Position numbers and translations under genes: made by a program. 64,000 bases of DNA from Haladaptatus sp. QDMS2. GTDB lineage: Archaea > Halobacteriota > Halobacteria > Halobacteriales > Halococcaceae. The DNA is taken from assembly GCF_029338295.1 (NCBI RefSeq), contig NZ_CP119791.1, positions 1,550,001-1,614,000 on the forward strand, written 5' to 3'. This document shows, one piece after another, positions 51,662 through 61,739 of this stretch. A model generated the notes under the pieces. That model did not search any database. It had not been told where the DNA came from and was given only the letters and a program-made list of their open reading frames with translations. Positions within the stretch are counted from its first letter, which is position 1. Every line of letters begins with the position of its first letter.

Positions 51662-54250
51662 ATGGGGAAGAATAACGCCGACGATGCTGGCTTCGACCAG
51701 TCCGGCGACGGGGGGGATACCGTCACGGAAACGACCGAGGAAACCTCTGTCGGTGCAGTAATGGGTGCTTACACGTGGGAAGATTTCAAGCATGAAGTCT
51801 ATCTCGACGCGGACGGGCAGCGCCCGAAAGACCTTCTTGGAGAGGTCATCGAGTTCGACCCGAGTGAATATCTCGGGTTCGACCCTGCAGAGACAGCAGA
51901 ACGAATTACCAACGGTGCCACCCGAGCGAAGAGGCTCGACGCGTACTTCGACTCGTTCCTCGACGTAGAGCACGTCGAAGTCGCACTCGGAGAGTACTAC
52001 TGGGAACACTTCAAACTGGAGTACTACTACGATGAAAACGGCCTCCCGCCGGTAGACAAGAAAACGGGAACCGTCCGCGAATTCCACCCGGAGGAGTTCC
52101 TCGGACTCGACCCGGCCGCGCTGCCGAACGTCGTCAGCTACGGGAACAAGGTCGCAGAATCACTTGCAGAAACCGTCGACGAGCGCACTGTCACCGTCCT
52201 CGAGGACCTAGACGAAGACGCGTTCTTCACGAACCACGATGGGACGAAGACTGTCGTGAGCCGGTACGATCTCGAAAAGGCCGTGCCGCTCTCGAAGAAA
52301 TCTCACTTCCGCGAGGTCGACCGCTACTGGGTCAACAAGCCATTCGCGTTCGTGAGCATCTTCCTCTCGACGAAGGAAAACGAACACAAGTACTACCTCA
52401 TCGAACCGTACCTCACGCCGATCGAGCATGAGCTGAAGGAGTTCCTCACCGGGAAACTCCGCACGGCAATTAAGTACTCTGACGAGGAAATCATCGTCGA
52501 AGGAGACGAGGCCGACCGAGGGGCAGTCATCGCCCGTGAGACCGAACAGCTTCTCGAACGGTACGACCTGTTCGCGCGGCCGGCGGAAGGCAAGCCGAGC
52601 CTCAAAGACCAGTTCATGGGCCTCATCGGCAAAGCGCCAGAGCGTGAAGTCGATACCACCGTCCGCGACCTGAACGGCATACAGACCCGTCCCGAACCCG
52701 CGATACTCGAAGAGGACGCGAAGACCGTCACCGAGTACCAGGTCGAGAAGTTGCTCTACATGCTGAAACGCGACTTCGTCGGCTTCGAACGCATCGACGG
52801 CGTCAAACACGACATCAACGTAGAGGACGTTTCGTGTGACGGATACAACTCGCCCGTTTTCGTCTATCACTCGGACTACGAGCAAATTATCTCGAACATC
52901 TTCCACGGTGAGAAAGACCTCGATGACTTCGTCGTCAAGATGGCCCAGCGGTCGGGCAAGGGTATCTCGAAGCGCCAGCCACAGGTCGGCGCGACCCTGC
53001 CCGATGGCTCGCGTGCCCAGCTCACGCTCGGCCGCGAAGTGTCCGACCACGGGACGAACTACACCATCCGTCAGTTCAAGGAAGTGCCGTTCACGCCAGT
53101 CGACCTCATCAACTGGCACACCTTCTCGCTCGACGAGATGGCCTACCTCTGGCTGTGCATCGAGAACAACAAGTCGCTCATCTTCGCCGGTGGGACGGCA
53201 TCCGGGAAGACGACCAGCCTGAACGCGGTGTCGCTGTTCATCCCGTCGAAGTCGAAGATCGTGTCCATCGAAGACACGCGCGAAGTCGAGTTGCCACAGC
53301 GCAACTGGATTGCGTCCACAACCCGTCCGTCCTTTACAGCCGACGACAAGGGTGACGTAGACGAGTTCGACCTGCTCGCGGCCGCACTGCGTCAGCGCCC
53401 CGAGTACATCGTCATGGGTGAGATTCGCGGTGAAGAAGGCCGGACGCTGTTCCAGGTCATGTCCACGGGTCACACCACCCTGACGACCTTCCACGCCGAC
53501 TCCGTCGGTGAGGTCATCAAACGCTTCACGACCGAACCAATCAACGTCTCGAAGACGATGTTCACGGCGCTCGACCTCGTGAGCATTCAGACCTCGACGC
53601 GTGTCCACGGCAGTAAGGTTCGCCGGAGCAAGTCCATCACCGAAATCAACCACTACGACCCAGAGAACGACGAGATCAACGTCCAGGACGTGTTCCAGTG
53701 GCAAGCGGAGAGCGACGAGTTCCTGCGCATGGGCGAGTCGAACACGCTAGACGAGATTCGCTTCGACCGCGGGTGGTCCTACGACCAACTCGACGAGGCA
53801 ATCTACCTGCGCAAGATTGTCCTCGCCTACCTCATCAACCGCGGGCTGAAGAGCTACCCACAGGTCGCCGCGACCATGCAGGCATTCATGAACGACAACG
53901 ACACTATCATGACCCTCATCGCGAACGACGATCTCGAAGCACGCTTAGAGGAACTCCGGCAGATGGAGTCGGTCATGATCGACATCGACCCGGAGAAGGA
54001 AGCGATGATTCCGCGCCCGGACCCGTACGCAGAGCTGCGCGCATACACGGACGAACTACTCGCAGAAGCAGAAGAAGAACTGTTCCCGCGCTACCGCACG
54101 GCTGAATCACCGGCTCTCGCTCCAGCACTCACGACGGGTGTAGATGAGGCGGGTGCGGCGACCGACGGCGGCGACGACGAGGACGACACAGAGCCCTTCG
54201 AGGAGTTCGACTTCGGCGGCTTCGAACCGCTCAAGGAGGAAGACGAGTAA
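51662..54250 (+). CDS. pilB: Type IV pilus assembly ATPase PilB
   Basis: 862 aa, a GspE/VirB11-type secretion ATPase. The N-terminal ~430 residues are the haloarchaeal-specific acidic region; the motor has Walker A GGTASGKTTS, Asp box SIEDTREVELPQ, Walker B YIVMGEIRGEEGR and His box STGHTTLTTFHADS. It powers assembly of type IV-like adhesion pili. The C-terminus is a long acidic tail. It is first in a rightward operon: pilC follows directly after the stop codon (TAA ATG). The length suggests the PilB3 group. Confidence 0.94.
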   Translation: MGKNNADDAGFDQSGDGGDTVTETTEETSVGAVMGAYTWEDFKHEVYLDADGQRPKDLLGEVIEFDPSEYLGFDPAETAERITNGATRAKRLDAYFDSFLDVEHVEVALGEYYWEHFKLEYYYDENGLPPVDKKTGTVREFHPEEFLGLDPAALPNVVSYGNKVAESLAETVDERTVTVLEDLDEDAFFTNHDGTKTVVSRYDLEKAVPLSKKSHFREVDRYWVNKPFAFVSIFLSTKENEHKYYLIEPYLTPIEHELKEFLTGKLRTAIKYSDEEIIVEGDEADRGAVIARETEQLLERYDLFARPAEGKPSLKDQFMGLIGKAPEREVDTTVRDLNGIQTRPEPAILEEDAKTVTEYQVEKLLYMLKRDFVGFERIDGVKHDINVEDVSCDGYNSPVFVYHSDYEQIISNIFHGEKDLDDFVVKMAQRSGKGISKRQPQVGATLPDGSRAQLTLGREVSDHGTNYTIRQFKEVPFTPVDLINWHTFSLDEMAYLWLCIENNKSLIFAGGTASGKTTSLNAVSLFIPSKSKIVSIEDTREVELPQRNWIASTTRPSFTADDKGDVDEFDLLAAALRQRPEYIVMGEIRGEEGRTLFQVMSTGHTTLTTFHADSVGEVIKRFTTEPINVSKTMFTALDLVSIQTSTRVHGSKVRRSKSITEINHYDPENDEINVQDVFQWQAESDEFLRMGESNTLDEIRFDRGWSYDQLDEAIYLRKIVLAYLINRGLKSYPQVAATMQAFMNDNDTIMTLIANDDLEARLEELRQMESVMIDIDPEKEAMIPRPDPYAELRAYTDELLAEAEEELFPRYRTAESPALAPALTTGVDEAGAATDGGDDEDDTEPFEEFDFGGFEPLKEEDE

Positions 54251-56251
54251 ATGGCTCCGGAAACGATGAGCGGTAGCAGCAGCTTCGAAGGAAAGTCCAT
54301 CAGCGACGCCTTCTACCCGCTGTACCGCCGCCTCTTTAGCGAGGACAGTGAATTCGTCGCCGACGTAGAGGAGAAACTCGCAGCTGCGCGAATGCCACAC
54401 ACGGTGGAGTTCTTCCTCTCGTGGGCACTCGCGATTGGAGTGCTCCTCGGGCTCATGCTCTGGCTCGGTGGCATCGCCATCGGCTACGTCATCTTCGTGC
54501 TGTTCATCGAGGAGGCGCCAACGCTCCTCGGTCTCAAGCTTTCACCCCAGCTGTTCGCCATCGTTGAAGCGTTAAAGATACCCGCGCTGATCCTTGTAAC
54601 TGGCATTATTTTTGGGCTGGTCGGCTTCGGCATCGGGTTCGGTGCGATCGTCTCCGTGCCGTACTACCGCGCCGGTGAGCGAAAGCGGGAGATCAACATG
54701 CTCTTGCCTGACTCCATCTCGTTCATGTACGCTCTCTCGGTGGGTGGCATGAACCAGATCGAGATCCTCCAGGCCATGGCGAAAGCAGAGGACACCTACG
54801 GTGAGGTGGCAAAGGAGTTCCAGAGTATCGTCCTCGAAACCGAATACTTCGACACCGACTACCGCTCTGCAATTCGCAATCAGGCGATGCAATCGCCAAG
54901 TGACGAGCTCGGGCAATTCCTCACGGACATGCTCTCTATCGTCAACTCCGGTGGTGATATGACACGGTTCCTTGACGACAAGAAGGAAAAGCACATGCGC
55001 ACCGCAAAGCAGGAACAGGAACTCCAGCTCGAAACCTTAGAGCTGTTCGGCGAGATGTACATGACGCTCTCGCTGTTCCCGCTGCTGCTCATCATCATCC
55101 TCGTCATCATGAGTATGCTCGGTGAAGCACAGGACTTCATGCTCTACGGGACGGTCTACGGCCTCATCCCGATGACGGGAATTGGCTTCCTCGTGCTCGT
55201 CGCGACGGTCAAGTCTGGCGAACCAGGTGACGGTTACCTACACGAAGATGACCCGGACATCCAGCGGCGCGAACGCGGGATGCTCGGCCTCGGCCTCATC
55301 GAGCGCTACGCGGGCACCTACGCGGTCTTCGACCGCATCAAAAGCAAGGAAGGCACCTTCGTCACGATGGAGCTACTGCGAAAGCCACACCACTTCTTCC
55401 GTGACTACCCGCTCGCGACGCTCGCACTGACCGTGCCAGCAGCAATCGTGTTGCTCGGATTCTGCATCATGGCGGGGCTCGCGCCTGCGTCGTTCGAGGA
55501 GCTTCAGTCGAACCCCGTCGGTGGGACGTTCTTCTGGGTGTACATGCCCATGTACGTCACGCTGCTTCCACTCGCGGTGTTCAACGAGTGGAACCTGCGC
55601 TCGCGATGGAAGATCATCAAGAACCTCTCTGATGACCTTCGCAAACTGTCGAGTGCCAACGACACGGGATTGACCCTGCTCGAATCGCTGAAAGTGGTCG
55701 CTGACACGTCGCGTGGGAAACTGGCAGAAGAATTCGAAGCCATTCACGCGAAAGTGAACTACGGCATGAGCCTCAAGGAGGCCCTTATCGAGTTCAACAA
55801 CCACTACCACATTCCGCGCCTCGCACGCACGGTCAAACTCGTGAGTAAGGCACAGGAGACATCCAGCAACATCACGGACGTTCTCTCGACGGCCGCACAG
55901 GCCTCCGAGAACCAGGACGACATCGACCGCGAGCGGGTCGGCCGCACCCGCATGCAGATCGTCATCATCATCATGACTTACCTGGTGTTGCTCGGCGTCA
56001 TGGCCATCCTCAAGGTGAAATTCCTCGACACGATGGCTGGCCTCTCTGCGCAAGCGAGTGGTGACTCTGGGGCCTTCGGTGGCGGGCTCAACATCGACAT
56101 GCTGACGATGTTGTTCTTCCACGCCGTGACCCTGCAGGCGCTCATGTCTGGATTCATCGCCGGCTACATGCGCGATGCAAGTCTCCTGAGCGGAGTGAAG
56201 TACGCAGTCATCCTGCCAACCTTCGCCCTGCTCGTCTTCATGCTAATATGA
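54251..56251 (+). CDS. pilC: Type IV pilus membrane platform PilC (TadC-like)
   Basis: 666 aa with two T2SSF-type modules: the first at about 110-300 (YALSVGGMNQIEILQAMAKA), the second at about 440-590 (KVVADTSRGKLAEEFEAIHAKVNYGMSLKEAL), each flanked by hydrophobic helices (about eight in total). It is the platform on which the ATPase adds pilin subunits. It is coupled to pilB with no gap and to the next gene (stop TGA overlapping ATG at 56248). Confidence 0.93.
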   Translation: MAPETMSGSSSFEGKSISDAFYPLYRRLFSEDSEFVADVEEKLAAARMPHTVEFFLSWALAIGVLLGLMLWLGGIAIGYVIFVLFIEEAPTLLGLKLSPQLFAIVEALKIPALILVTGIIFGLVGFGIGFGAIVSVPYYRAGERKREINMLLPDSISFMYALSVGGMNQIEILQAMAKAEDTYGEVAKEFQSIVLETEYFDTDYRSAIRNQAMQSPSDELGQFLTDMLSIVNSGGDMTRFLDDKKEKHMRTAKQEQELQLETLELFGEMYMTLSLFPLLLIIILVIMSMLGEAQDFMLYGTVYGLIPMTGIGFLVLVATVKSGEPGDGYLHEDDPDIQRRERGMLGLGLIERYAGTYAVFDRIKSKEGTFVTMELLRKPHHFFRDYPLATLALTVPAAIVLLGFCIMAGLAPASFEELQSNPVGGTFFWVYMPMYVTLLPLAVFNEWNLRSRWKIIKNLSDDLRKLSSANDTGLTLLESLKVVADTSRGKLAEEFEAIHAKVNYGMSLKEALIEFNNHYHIPRLARTVKLVSKAQETSSNITDVLSTAAQASENQDDIDRERVGRTRMQIVIIIMTYLVLLGVMAILKVKFLDTMAGLSAQASGDSGAFGGGLNIDMLTMLFFHAVTLQALMSGFIAGYMRDASLLSGVKYAVILPTFALLVFMLI

Positions 56252-56769
56252 ACGGACGCGCACAAACTTCGATGGACTTCCTGGTGGGGATGAGCATGTT
56301 CCTCATCATTGTCATCTTCGTACTCTCGTTCGTGCCCGGCATGATCGAGCCGTTCAACGACAGCGTCCAAGAGGACACGGTGGCGGTGGACCGAGTTGCC
56401 ACACAACTATCGAAGAATATGCTCGGTTCGACCGGCGAACCTTACCTATTGGACGGTCAATGTACAGGAGCATTCTTCGGTGGAACTGACCCTGGGAATT
56501 GTAACTTCGAACCTGCCGACAGTGTTTATGACAGAGTAGGAATCAATGAAACGTTCCAGAAACTCAACATCACCATCGAGCGCGACACGGATGGGGACGG
56601 CGACCGAGAAATCCTCAGGCTGGACAGCAACGGGGAGATTGTCCCAACTGGTGGGACCCTCCTCAGAGAGGGCAGCGTCCCGCCCACTTCGAGTGGATCG
56701 GTGGTCGTCGCCCGACGCGTCGTCTACCTCGACGGACAGGACGTGTCACTCATCGTGAGGATGTGGTAA
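56248..56769 (+). CDS. Pilin-like small membrane protein (DUF7287-like)
   Basis: 173 aa with an N-terminal QTSMDFLVGMSMFLIIVIF helix preceded by MNGRA, recalling a class III/pilin signal, and a soluble beta-type remainder. Related haloarchaeal proteins (DUF7287-like, from memory) start RGQTSxDFLxGM. It sits directly in the pil operon, overlapping pilC by four bases, so a role as minor pilin or pilus-assembly factor is likely. Confidence 0.72.
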   Translation: MNGRAQTSMDFLVGMSMFLIIVIFVLSFVPGMIEPFNDSVQEDTVAVDRVATQLSKNMLGSTGEPYLLDGQCTGAFFGGTDPGNCNFEPADSVYDRVGINETFQKLNITIERDTDGDGDREILRLDSNGEIVPTGGTLLREGSVPPTSSGSVVVARRVVYLDGQDVSLIVRMW

Positions 56770-56771
56770 TC

Positions 56772-57377
56772 ATGCGAGCACAAGCACACACACTCGAAGG
56801 CATCGTCGCGTCGTTCCTGCTCATCACTGGGCTGGTCTTCGCGCTTCAGGCAACGGCGGTCACGCCGCTGTCTGCGAGTACGTCGAGCCAGCACATCGAG
56901 AATCAGGAGCGCGCAATCGCAGAGGGCGTCCTCGCCGCGGCGCTGGAGAACGGCACGCTGGAAGTTGCCCCAGTGTTCTGGGACAATCGAACCGATTACC
57001 TTCGGTTCCATAACACCTCTTCCAGACAGTACTACGTCGATAATCTGCAGCCAAATTTGACTTTCACTAATATGCTCGAACGGAACTTCGGGGATGCGGG
57101 TATCGCGTACAACGTAAATATCGTTCACATGACTGAAACGGGGGCTGAGCGGGAACGCCGCCTCGTCTACCGTGGGGTGCCGAGCGATAACGCGGTCACC
57201 GCGTCTCGCATTGTGACACTCTATGACGACGATGTGCTCTACGACCACGAAGGCAACCCAACCACCTACACGGTGAGCAAGGGTGCCGACGAAGGCAAAT
57301 TCTACATGAGCGACGCCGCGCCCGAAAGCGCGGTGTTCAACGTGGTCAAAATCGAGGTGGTCGTATGGCGAATGTAG
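56772..57377 (+). CDS. Pilin-like protein (DUF7288-like)
   Basis: 201 aa from the ATG at 56772, two bases after the previous stop. N-terminus MRAQAHTLEGIVASFLLITGL, a hydrophobic helix after a short polar start, then a soluble domain; the end KIEVVVWRM is typical of its haloarchaeal relatives. Part of the pil operon. A minor pilin or structural subunit is the likely role; no direct motif for activity. Confidence 0.68.
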   Translation: MRAQAHTLEGIVASFLLITGLVFALQATAVTPLSASTSSQHIENQERAIAEGVLAAALENGTLEVAPVFWDNRTDYLRFHNTSSRQYYVDNLQPNLTFTNMLERNFGDAGIAYNVNIVHMTETGAERERRLVYRGVPSDNAVTASRIVTLYDDDVLYDHEGNPTTYTVSKGADEGKFYMSDAAPESAVFNVVKIEVVVWRM

Positions 57378-58294
57378 ACGACCGGGGCCAGATCATTCTG
57401 GTCATCGGGCTCGTCCTCGCCGTGATGTTCGTCGCACTCGCGTTAGTGCTGAACACGGCCATCTTCACGGAGAACTTGGCCACGCGGAGCAACGACGGCG
57501 CGTCCGCAGACGTGTTCGAGTTCCAGGACGACGCCGTGTCGAGCGTCGAGGGTGCGATTGCCTATGCGAACGCACACGACAACGGAAGTTCCACAACGCT
57601 CTCTGACAGCATCGGTGATAGCGTCGATGATTATAATACGCTCAGTTCGAGCCACAACGCAAAAAGCGGCAAATTCGTGTCGGCTTCCGTGACGTCAATG
57701 ACGGACGGCAAGCGCATCTTCCAGACCTCTTCGTCTGCGCTTGACAGCGCAGCAGGCAGTCCTGACTGGACGCTCGCGACGGGCGTTTCAAACACGCGAG
57801 ACTTCAGCATGAAGGTCAACCCGTCTATCACCTGCGTGACGTTGACGGATTGTTTCTACGTCGAATTCGCAGACGCGAGCGGCAACACGTGGCATATTTA
57901 TGTGGAAGATCCGGACCTCGATTCGAGCGATACGAGAATTACGGTTAAAAACGCGGGCGGAACGCAAAAGTCGTGTACTGTAGGAGTAGAAACGGCCAAG
58001 GTCAACGTAACCGAAGGGACCATCAGTGGCGAGTCATGTGAGGCTTTGTCACTCCTCTCCACTCTGCCGAACTCCTACGACATCCACTTCCGGAACGGCG
58101 GCGACGGTTCAATATCTGGCACCTACGATGTTATCCTCGAGACGACGTCCGATACCGGCAACTTCGGCTCTGCACCGGATGAACCACGCATCGCGAACGC
58201 CATCTATTCGGCGACCATCGAAATCGACTACCATCACCCAGAGGTCTCGTACTCGAACACCGTTCGCGTAACCTCTGACGGAGACGAGCTATGA
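57365..58294 (+). CDS. Pilin-like surface protein (DUF7261-like)
   Basis: 309 aa. The short N-terminal MANVDDRGQ precedes a long helix (IILVIGLVLAVMFVALALVL), then a beta-rich ectodomain with one disulfide-like pair (TCVTLTDCF). The pattern MxxxDRGQxxLVxxxxLAV is the archaeal Tad/Flp-like minor pilin start. Overlaps the previous gene by 13 bases, so translation is coupled. Confidence 0.72.
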   Translation: MANVDDRGQIILVIGLVLAVMFVALALVLNTAIFTENLATRSNDGASADVFEFQDDAVSSVEGAIAYANAHDNGSSTTLSDSIGDSVDDYNTLSSSHNAKSGKFVSASVTSMTDGKRIFQTSSSALDSAAGSPDWTLATGVSNTRDFSMKVNPSITCVTLTDCFYVEFADASGNTWHIYVEDPDLDSSDTRITVKNAGGTQKSCTVGVETAKVNVTEGTISGESCEALSLLSTLPNSYDIHFRNGGDGSISGTYDVILETTSDTGNFGSAPDEPRIANAIYSATIEIDYHHPEVSYSNTVRVTSDGDEL

Positions 58295-58728
58295 TGGACA
58301 ACAGAGGTGTCTCCTCGACGCTCAACTACGTCCTCGGTCTCGGGGTCGCGACGGTGCTCGTGATGGGCCTACTCATCGCGGGCGGCAATCTCATCGAGGA
58401 CCAGCGCGAGCAAGTCACTCGAAACGAGTTGTCCGTCCTCGGCCAGCAGGTCGTGAGCGACCTCGCTGCGGCCGACCGATTCACGCAAGAGGGCGGGGAG
58501 GTCACGCTGAATCGCGACCTGCCGAAATCGGTGGCAGGACAGACCTACAGAATCACGGTTACACACAACACTGGCCAGCAGTACTACCTGACACTCACCA
58601 GCGCTCGGACCGACACGTTGGTCCGAATCGAGTTCGTTTCGAAGACGACGATATCGCCGTCGTCGGTCGATGGTGGTCCAATCAAAATCGTGGGTGATGG
58701 TGCAGTGGTGGAGGTACAAAATGGATAA
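58291..58728 (+). CDS. Pilin-like protein (DUF7266-like)
   Basis: 145 aa. MMDNRGVSSTLNYVLGLGVATVLVMGLLIAGG is a typical haloarchaeal pilin-type N-terminus (DNRGVSxxL...). It overlaps the previous gene by four bases (ATGA). The soluble part is Thr/Ser-rich. Likely a minor pilin. Confidence 0.7.
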   Translation: MMDNRGVSSTLNYVLGLGVATVLVMGLLIAGGNLIEDQREQVTRNELSVLGQQVVSDLAAADRFTQEGGEVTLNRDLPKSVAGQTYRITVTHNTGQQYYLTLTSARTDTLVRIEFVSKTTISPSSVDGGPIKIVGDGAVVEVQNG

Positions 58729-59473
58729 TCGAGCGGTGAGCGAAGTACTTGGGTTCATCCTCATCTTCTCGCTCATCTCATTGACTATCGGCGTCATCTA
58801 CGTCACGGGACTGGGTGGACTTGCCGATACGCGAGATGCAGAGCGCGTGAACAACGCAGAGCGAGCCTTCGACGTGTTAGCGCACAATATGGAGGATATC
58901 TCCGAACACGGCGCGCCGAGTCGAGCGACGGAGGTTCGTCTCGCTGACGCCCAGCTCTCGGTCAACGAGGAGGTAGAGATTCAATACACCTTCATCGACC
59001 AGAGTGGGGTGACGGAACCGACGTCGCTGCCGGTGGTCATCAAGCCCATCGTCTACGACTCACAGACGGGAACTGACATCGTCTACGAAGCTGGGGCGGT
59101 CATTCGTGAGCAACCGGACACCGCGCGAATGGTGCGAGAACCAGGATTCGTCTTCGACGAAGACAACCCAACGAACCGAAATCCGCTGTTCATGATCGTC
59201 CAGACGACTTCGACGACCAATCAGGACATTGGCGGATCGAAGACGGTTCGCGTCAGAGCGATTCACGAATCGACCGTCGTCGAATCGACGGGGTCGAATG
59301 GCCCGTACACGATGAAGGTGTCCGTGACCAGTCCGCGCTTCGAGGCCTGGGAATCGTACTTCGAAGGGAAGTGCAACGACGTTACGACGACCGACACAAC
59401 AGTAACGTGTACGCTCGAAAACGTGGACAAGGGTTACGTGACGAAAGTGCAGACGACCATCGAAATCGAATGA
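58721..59473 (+). CDS. Pilin-like protein (DUF7289-like)
   Basis: 250 aa from the ATG at 58721, overlapping the preceding gene by eight bases. MDNRAVSEVLGFILIFSLIS is the archaeal pilin N-terminus; after the helix comes a long beta-rich ectodomain with a C-terminal Cys pair (KCNDV...TCTL). It ends the rightward operon. Major or adhesive pilin subunit candidate. Confidence 0.7.
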   Translation: MDNRAVSEVLGFILIFSLISLTIGVIYVTGLGGLADTRDAERVNNAERAFDVLAHNMEDISEHGAPSRATEVRLADAQLSVNEEVEIQYTFIDQSGVTEPTSLPVVIKPIVYDSQTGTDIVYEAGAVIREQPDTARMVREPGFVFDEDNPTNRNPLFMIVQTTSTTNQDIGGSKTVRVRAIHESTVVESTGSNGPYTMKVSVTSPRFEAWESYFEGKCNDVTTTDTTVTCTLENVDKGYVTKVQTTIEIE

Positions 59474-59479
59474 ACCTCG

Positions 59480-61081
59480 CTAGCGAAATCGCACCGTAAT
59501 CTCATTTTCCGTGATGTGGAGGAACGTAATGTATCGAGAATCATCGGTAACTTCGTAGTCGAGATAGCCCGACGATTCACTGGCGTCCACGCGGCCTGCA
59601 TTATTCTCGTTGCCCTTCCCGGGTCCTTCGTGGACGGTGAGTTCGAACGTCGGCCCCATCAGCGAGAAGTAATGGTTTACGAGAAAGTCGAGCGATTCGG
59701 CATCGGCGTCTTCGGTGTACGTTGGATCCGTTTCAGCGGGGTCGCTACAGACCCCGTCGCCGTTGGTATCGCAGTCTGCTTCGTGCTGGTCGATCGTGGT
59801 CGAAGACGGTGCGTCGTTGGCGACGATTTCGGGGCCGTAGTTCCACTTGTTGTCGCTTCCCTGGGTATCAATGTCGCCGTACGTGAGGGACGTGTCACTT
59901 GTGAAGTCGATGGTAAGTACCTTCTCGTCGCAGTCGATATCGACGTTCGGATCGGTATACGGGTCGATGGCTTCGTTTTGCCACTCCTGGTGAACCCCTG
60001 TCGTCGAGTTGTAGTAGTAGATACTCACGTCGAGTGTGCCCGGATTAGCTCCGCACAGGTTCTGGGTTGATGCGACGTGAAGCTCGAATTCGGTGTTGGG
60101 TCTGTCTTTCGTGTAGAGCGACCAGTGGAGTTGATTGAACCCGTTTTTGTCCCCGTGAAGCTCGACTTGAAACTCGTTCACTTTGTGATTCGTCGCCATC
60201 GACGGAACGTCCACAGAGCCGTCCGGCTCCGGTATCTGGAAGTCCCGTAGCGGGTTGCCGGTCGATTTCAGCTGTAAGGTGACGGTTTCGTTATCGTGGT
60301 CTGCGTACACAGCACCCGTCGTCCGCGTTCTGAAGTACTCCGCCCAACCTTCGGAGTAGGGGCCTTTCACGGTGATGTTGATCGTGCCTTTGTTGAGTGG
60401 GTTCTCGTACAGGGCCCCGGTTATGTTGTACGGTGCACCCCGTTCGGTTCCGTCTGCGGCTTTCGCCGCTGCGGTAGTGTTCGGGAAAACGTGACGTTCG
60501 CGCTGTGTCGGGTCGATGGTGACGGTGGTTGCCCCGGAGATGTATCCCGAGCCGGTCGTGCGAATCAGCGGGAGGGTGAGCGTCGCATCACGATAGTGAA
60601 ATTCCGGTGGAGAGATCATTCGCGCTGGCCCGTCGCCGTCTTTTCGCCAAACGCCTCCGCCCTGATAGGCGATTTCCGAATCGTCGGTTGTGAAGACGAG
60701 GGCTCCGAGACTCTGATTGTAGATTGTCTCGGTGTCCCCGTTTCCGGTGTAGTTGTTGTGGGTGACGCGAATCCACCCCGTACGTTCGCGGATTTCGTAA
60801 TTTCCGTTTGCGTTCGGGAAATCGAGGGTTTGTTGGCTCGATGCGCCTAGCGCGACCATCGCGGCGCGTGAGTCGAACAGTGTGAGCGTCTGTTCTGCAC
60901 GTTCGAGTTCGGATTGCTGACGGGTATCTTCGATAACGACCGCACCGAAAGCGGCCACTGCGGTCGTTCCCATCACCACGAGCGCCATGATGAGAATTGT
61001 GCCAACTGGTTCCATCTGTCCACGAGTGTCGCCCGTGAGAGAGAACGAAGTACACACTCGCGGCCCGGAGGACCCGGTCAT
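59480..61081 (-). CDS. Pilin-like large surface protein (DUF7289-like)
   Basis: 533 aa. After the short polar start and RGQMEPVGTILIMALVVMG the chain forms a long acidic ectodomain with N-glycosylation sequons (NYT, NQS, NTT, NIT) and a Ca-binding-like stretch (DCDTNGDGVCSDPAETDP). It faces the pil operon with only six bases between the two stop codons, and shares its pilin-like start. A surface adhesin or structural subunit of the same machine is likely. Confidence 0.72.
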   Translation of the reverse strand: MTGSSGPRVCTSFSLTGDTRGQMEPVGTILIMALVVMGTTAVAAFGAVVIEDTRQQSELERAEQTLTLFDSRAAMVALGASSQQTLDFPNANGNYEIRERTGWIRVTHNNYTGNGDTETIYNQSLGALVFTTDDSEIAYQGGGVWRKDGDGPARMISPPEFHYRDATLTLPLIRTTGSGYISGATTVTIDPTQRERHVFPNTTAAAKAADGTERGAPYNITGALYENPLNKGTINITVKGPYSEGWAEYFRTRTTGAVYADHDNETVTLQLKSTGNPLRDFQIPEPDGSVDVPSMATNHKVNEFQVELHGDKNGFNQLHWSLYTKDRPNTEFELHVASTQNLCGANPGTLDVSIYYYNSTTGVHQEWQNEAIDPYTDPNVDIDCDEKVLTIDFTSDTSLTYGDIDTQGSDNKWNYGPEIVANDAPSSTTIDQHEADCDTNGDGVCSDPAETDPTYTEDADAESLDFLVNHYFSLMGPTFELTVHEGPGKGNENNAGRVDASESSGYLDYEVTDDSRYITFLHITENEITVRFR

Positions 61082-61214
61082 AGATACTCCCTGGCAGTGT
61101 CAGACTATAAAACATTCTGTCACTCAGTGAAATTATCTCTCGTTGAAGTGTTCCCGGATGTGACCCCCGCCCGGAAGACTATATCTTTGCGATGCGACAG
61201 TATCAATACACGAG

Positions 61215-61739
61215 ATGTACGACAACATATTGTTCCCAACCGACGGGAGTCTTGGGATGTCGAAGGTGCTTACGCAGTGTCTCTATCAGGCGAGACAGAG
61301 CGGGGCGACCGTCCACGTCGTGTACGTCGTGGACGTGCGGTCGTACATCATCCTGCCTGAAGAAACTCAGGAACGTATCGTCGAACTCCTCGTGGAGGAG
61401 GGACAGCGCGCACTCACCGAGGTAGAAACGCGGGTGAAAGACAAGCCGGACTTTGAGGACGTATCGTTCGTGTACGAAATTCTGCAGGGAATTCCGCACG
61501 AAGCCATCCTCGAATACGCTCGCGAAGCGGACATCGACCTCATCGTAATGGGAACGCACGGGCGAACCGGGGAGCGAAAGCGCGTGCTCGGAAGCATCGC
61601 AGAGGAAGTCGTGAGAGAGGCGAGTTCACCCGTCCTAACGGTTCGTATCCGCGACGAGGACGTCGCGAAGATACGAGAGGAGATTATGGGTGAGGTAGCG
61701 GTGGACGAACCTGAGGAATCTCCGCGCTATATCGAGTGA
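61215..61739 (+). CDS. Universal stress protein (UspA family)
   Basis: 174 aa. One Usp domain: MYDNILFPTDGS (ATP-binding start), IVMGTHGRTGERKRVLGSIAEEV (Walker-like G-2x-G-9x-GS) and VLTVRIRDE at the end. Nucleotide-binding stress protein, cytoplasmic. A TATATC box at 61181-61186, ~30 bp before the ATG, indicates a leaderless transcript. Its last bases overlap the convergent gene at 61727. Confidence 0.93.
   Translation: MYDNILFPTDGSLGMSKVLTQCLYQARQSGATVHVVYVVDVRSYIILPEETQERIVELLVEEGQRALTEVETRVKDKPDFEDVSFVYEILQGIPHEAILEYAREADIDLIVMGTHGRTGERKRVLGSIAEEVVREASSPVLTVRIRDEDVAKIREEIMGEVAVDEPEESPRYIE

Noticed and set aside
52208-53704. 498-codon frame opposite pilB
   Set aside because: Shadow; Walker motifs and operon context confirm pilB on the plus strand.
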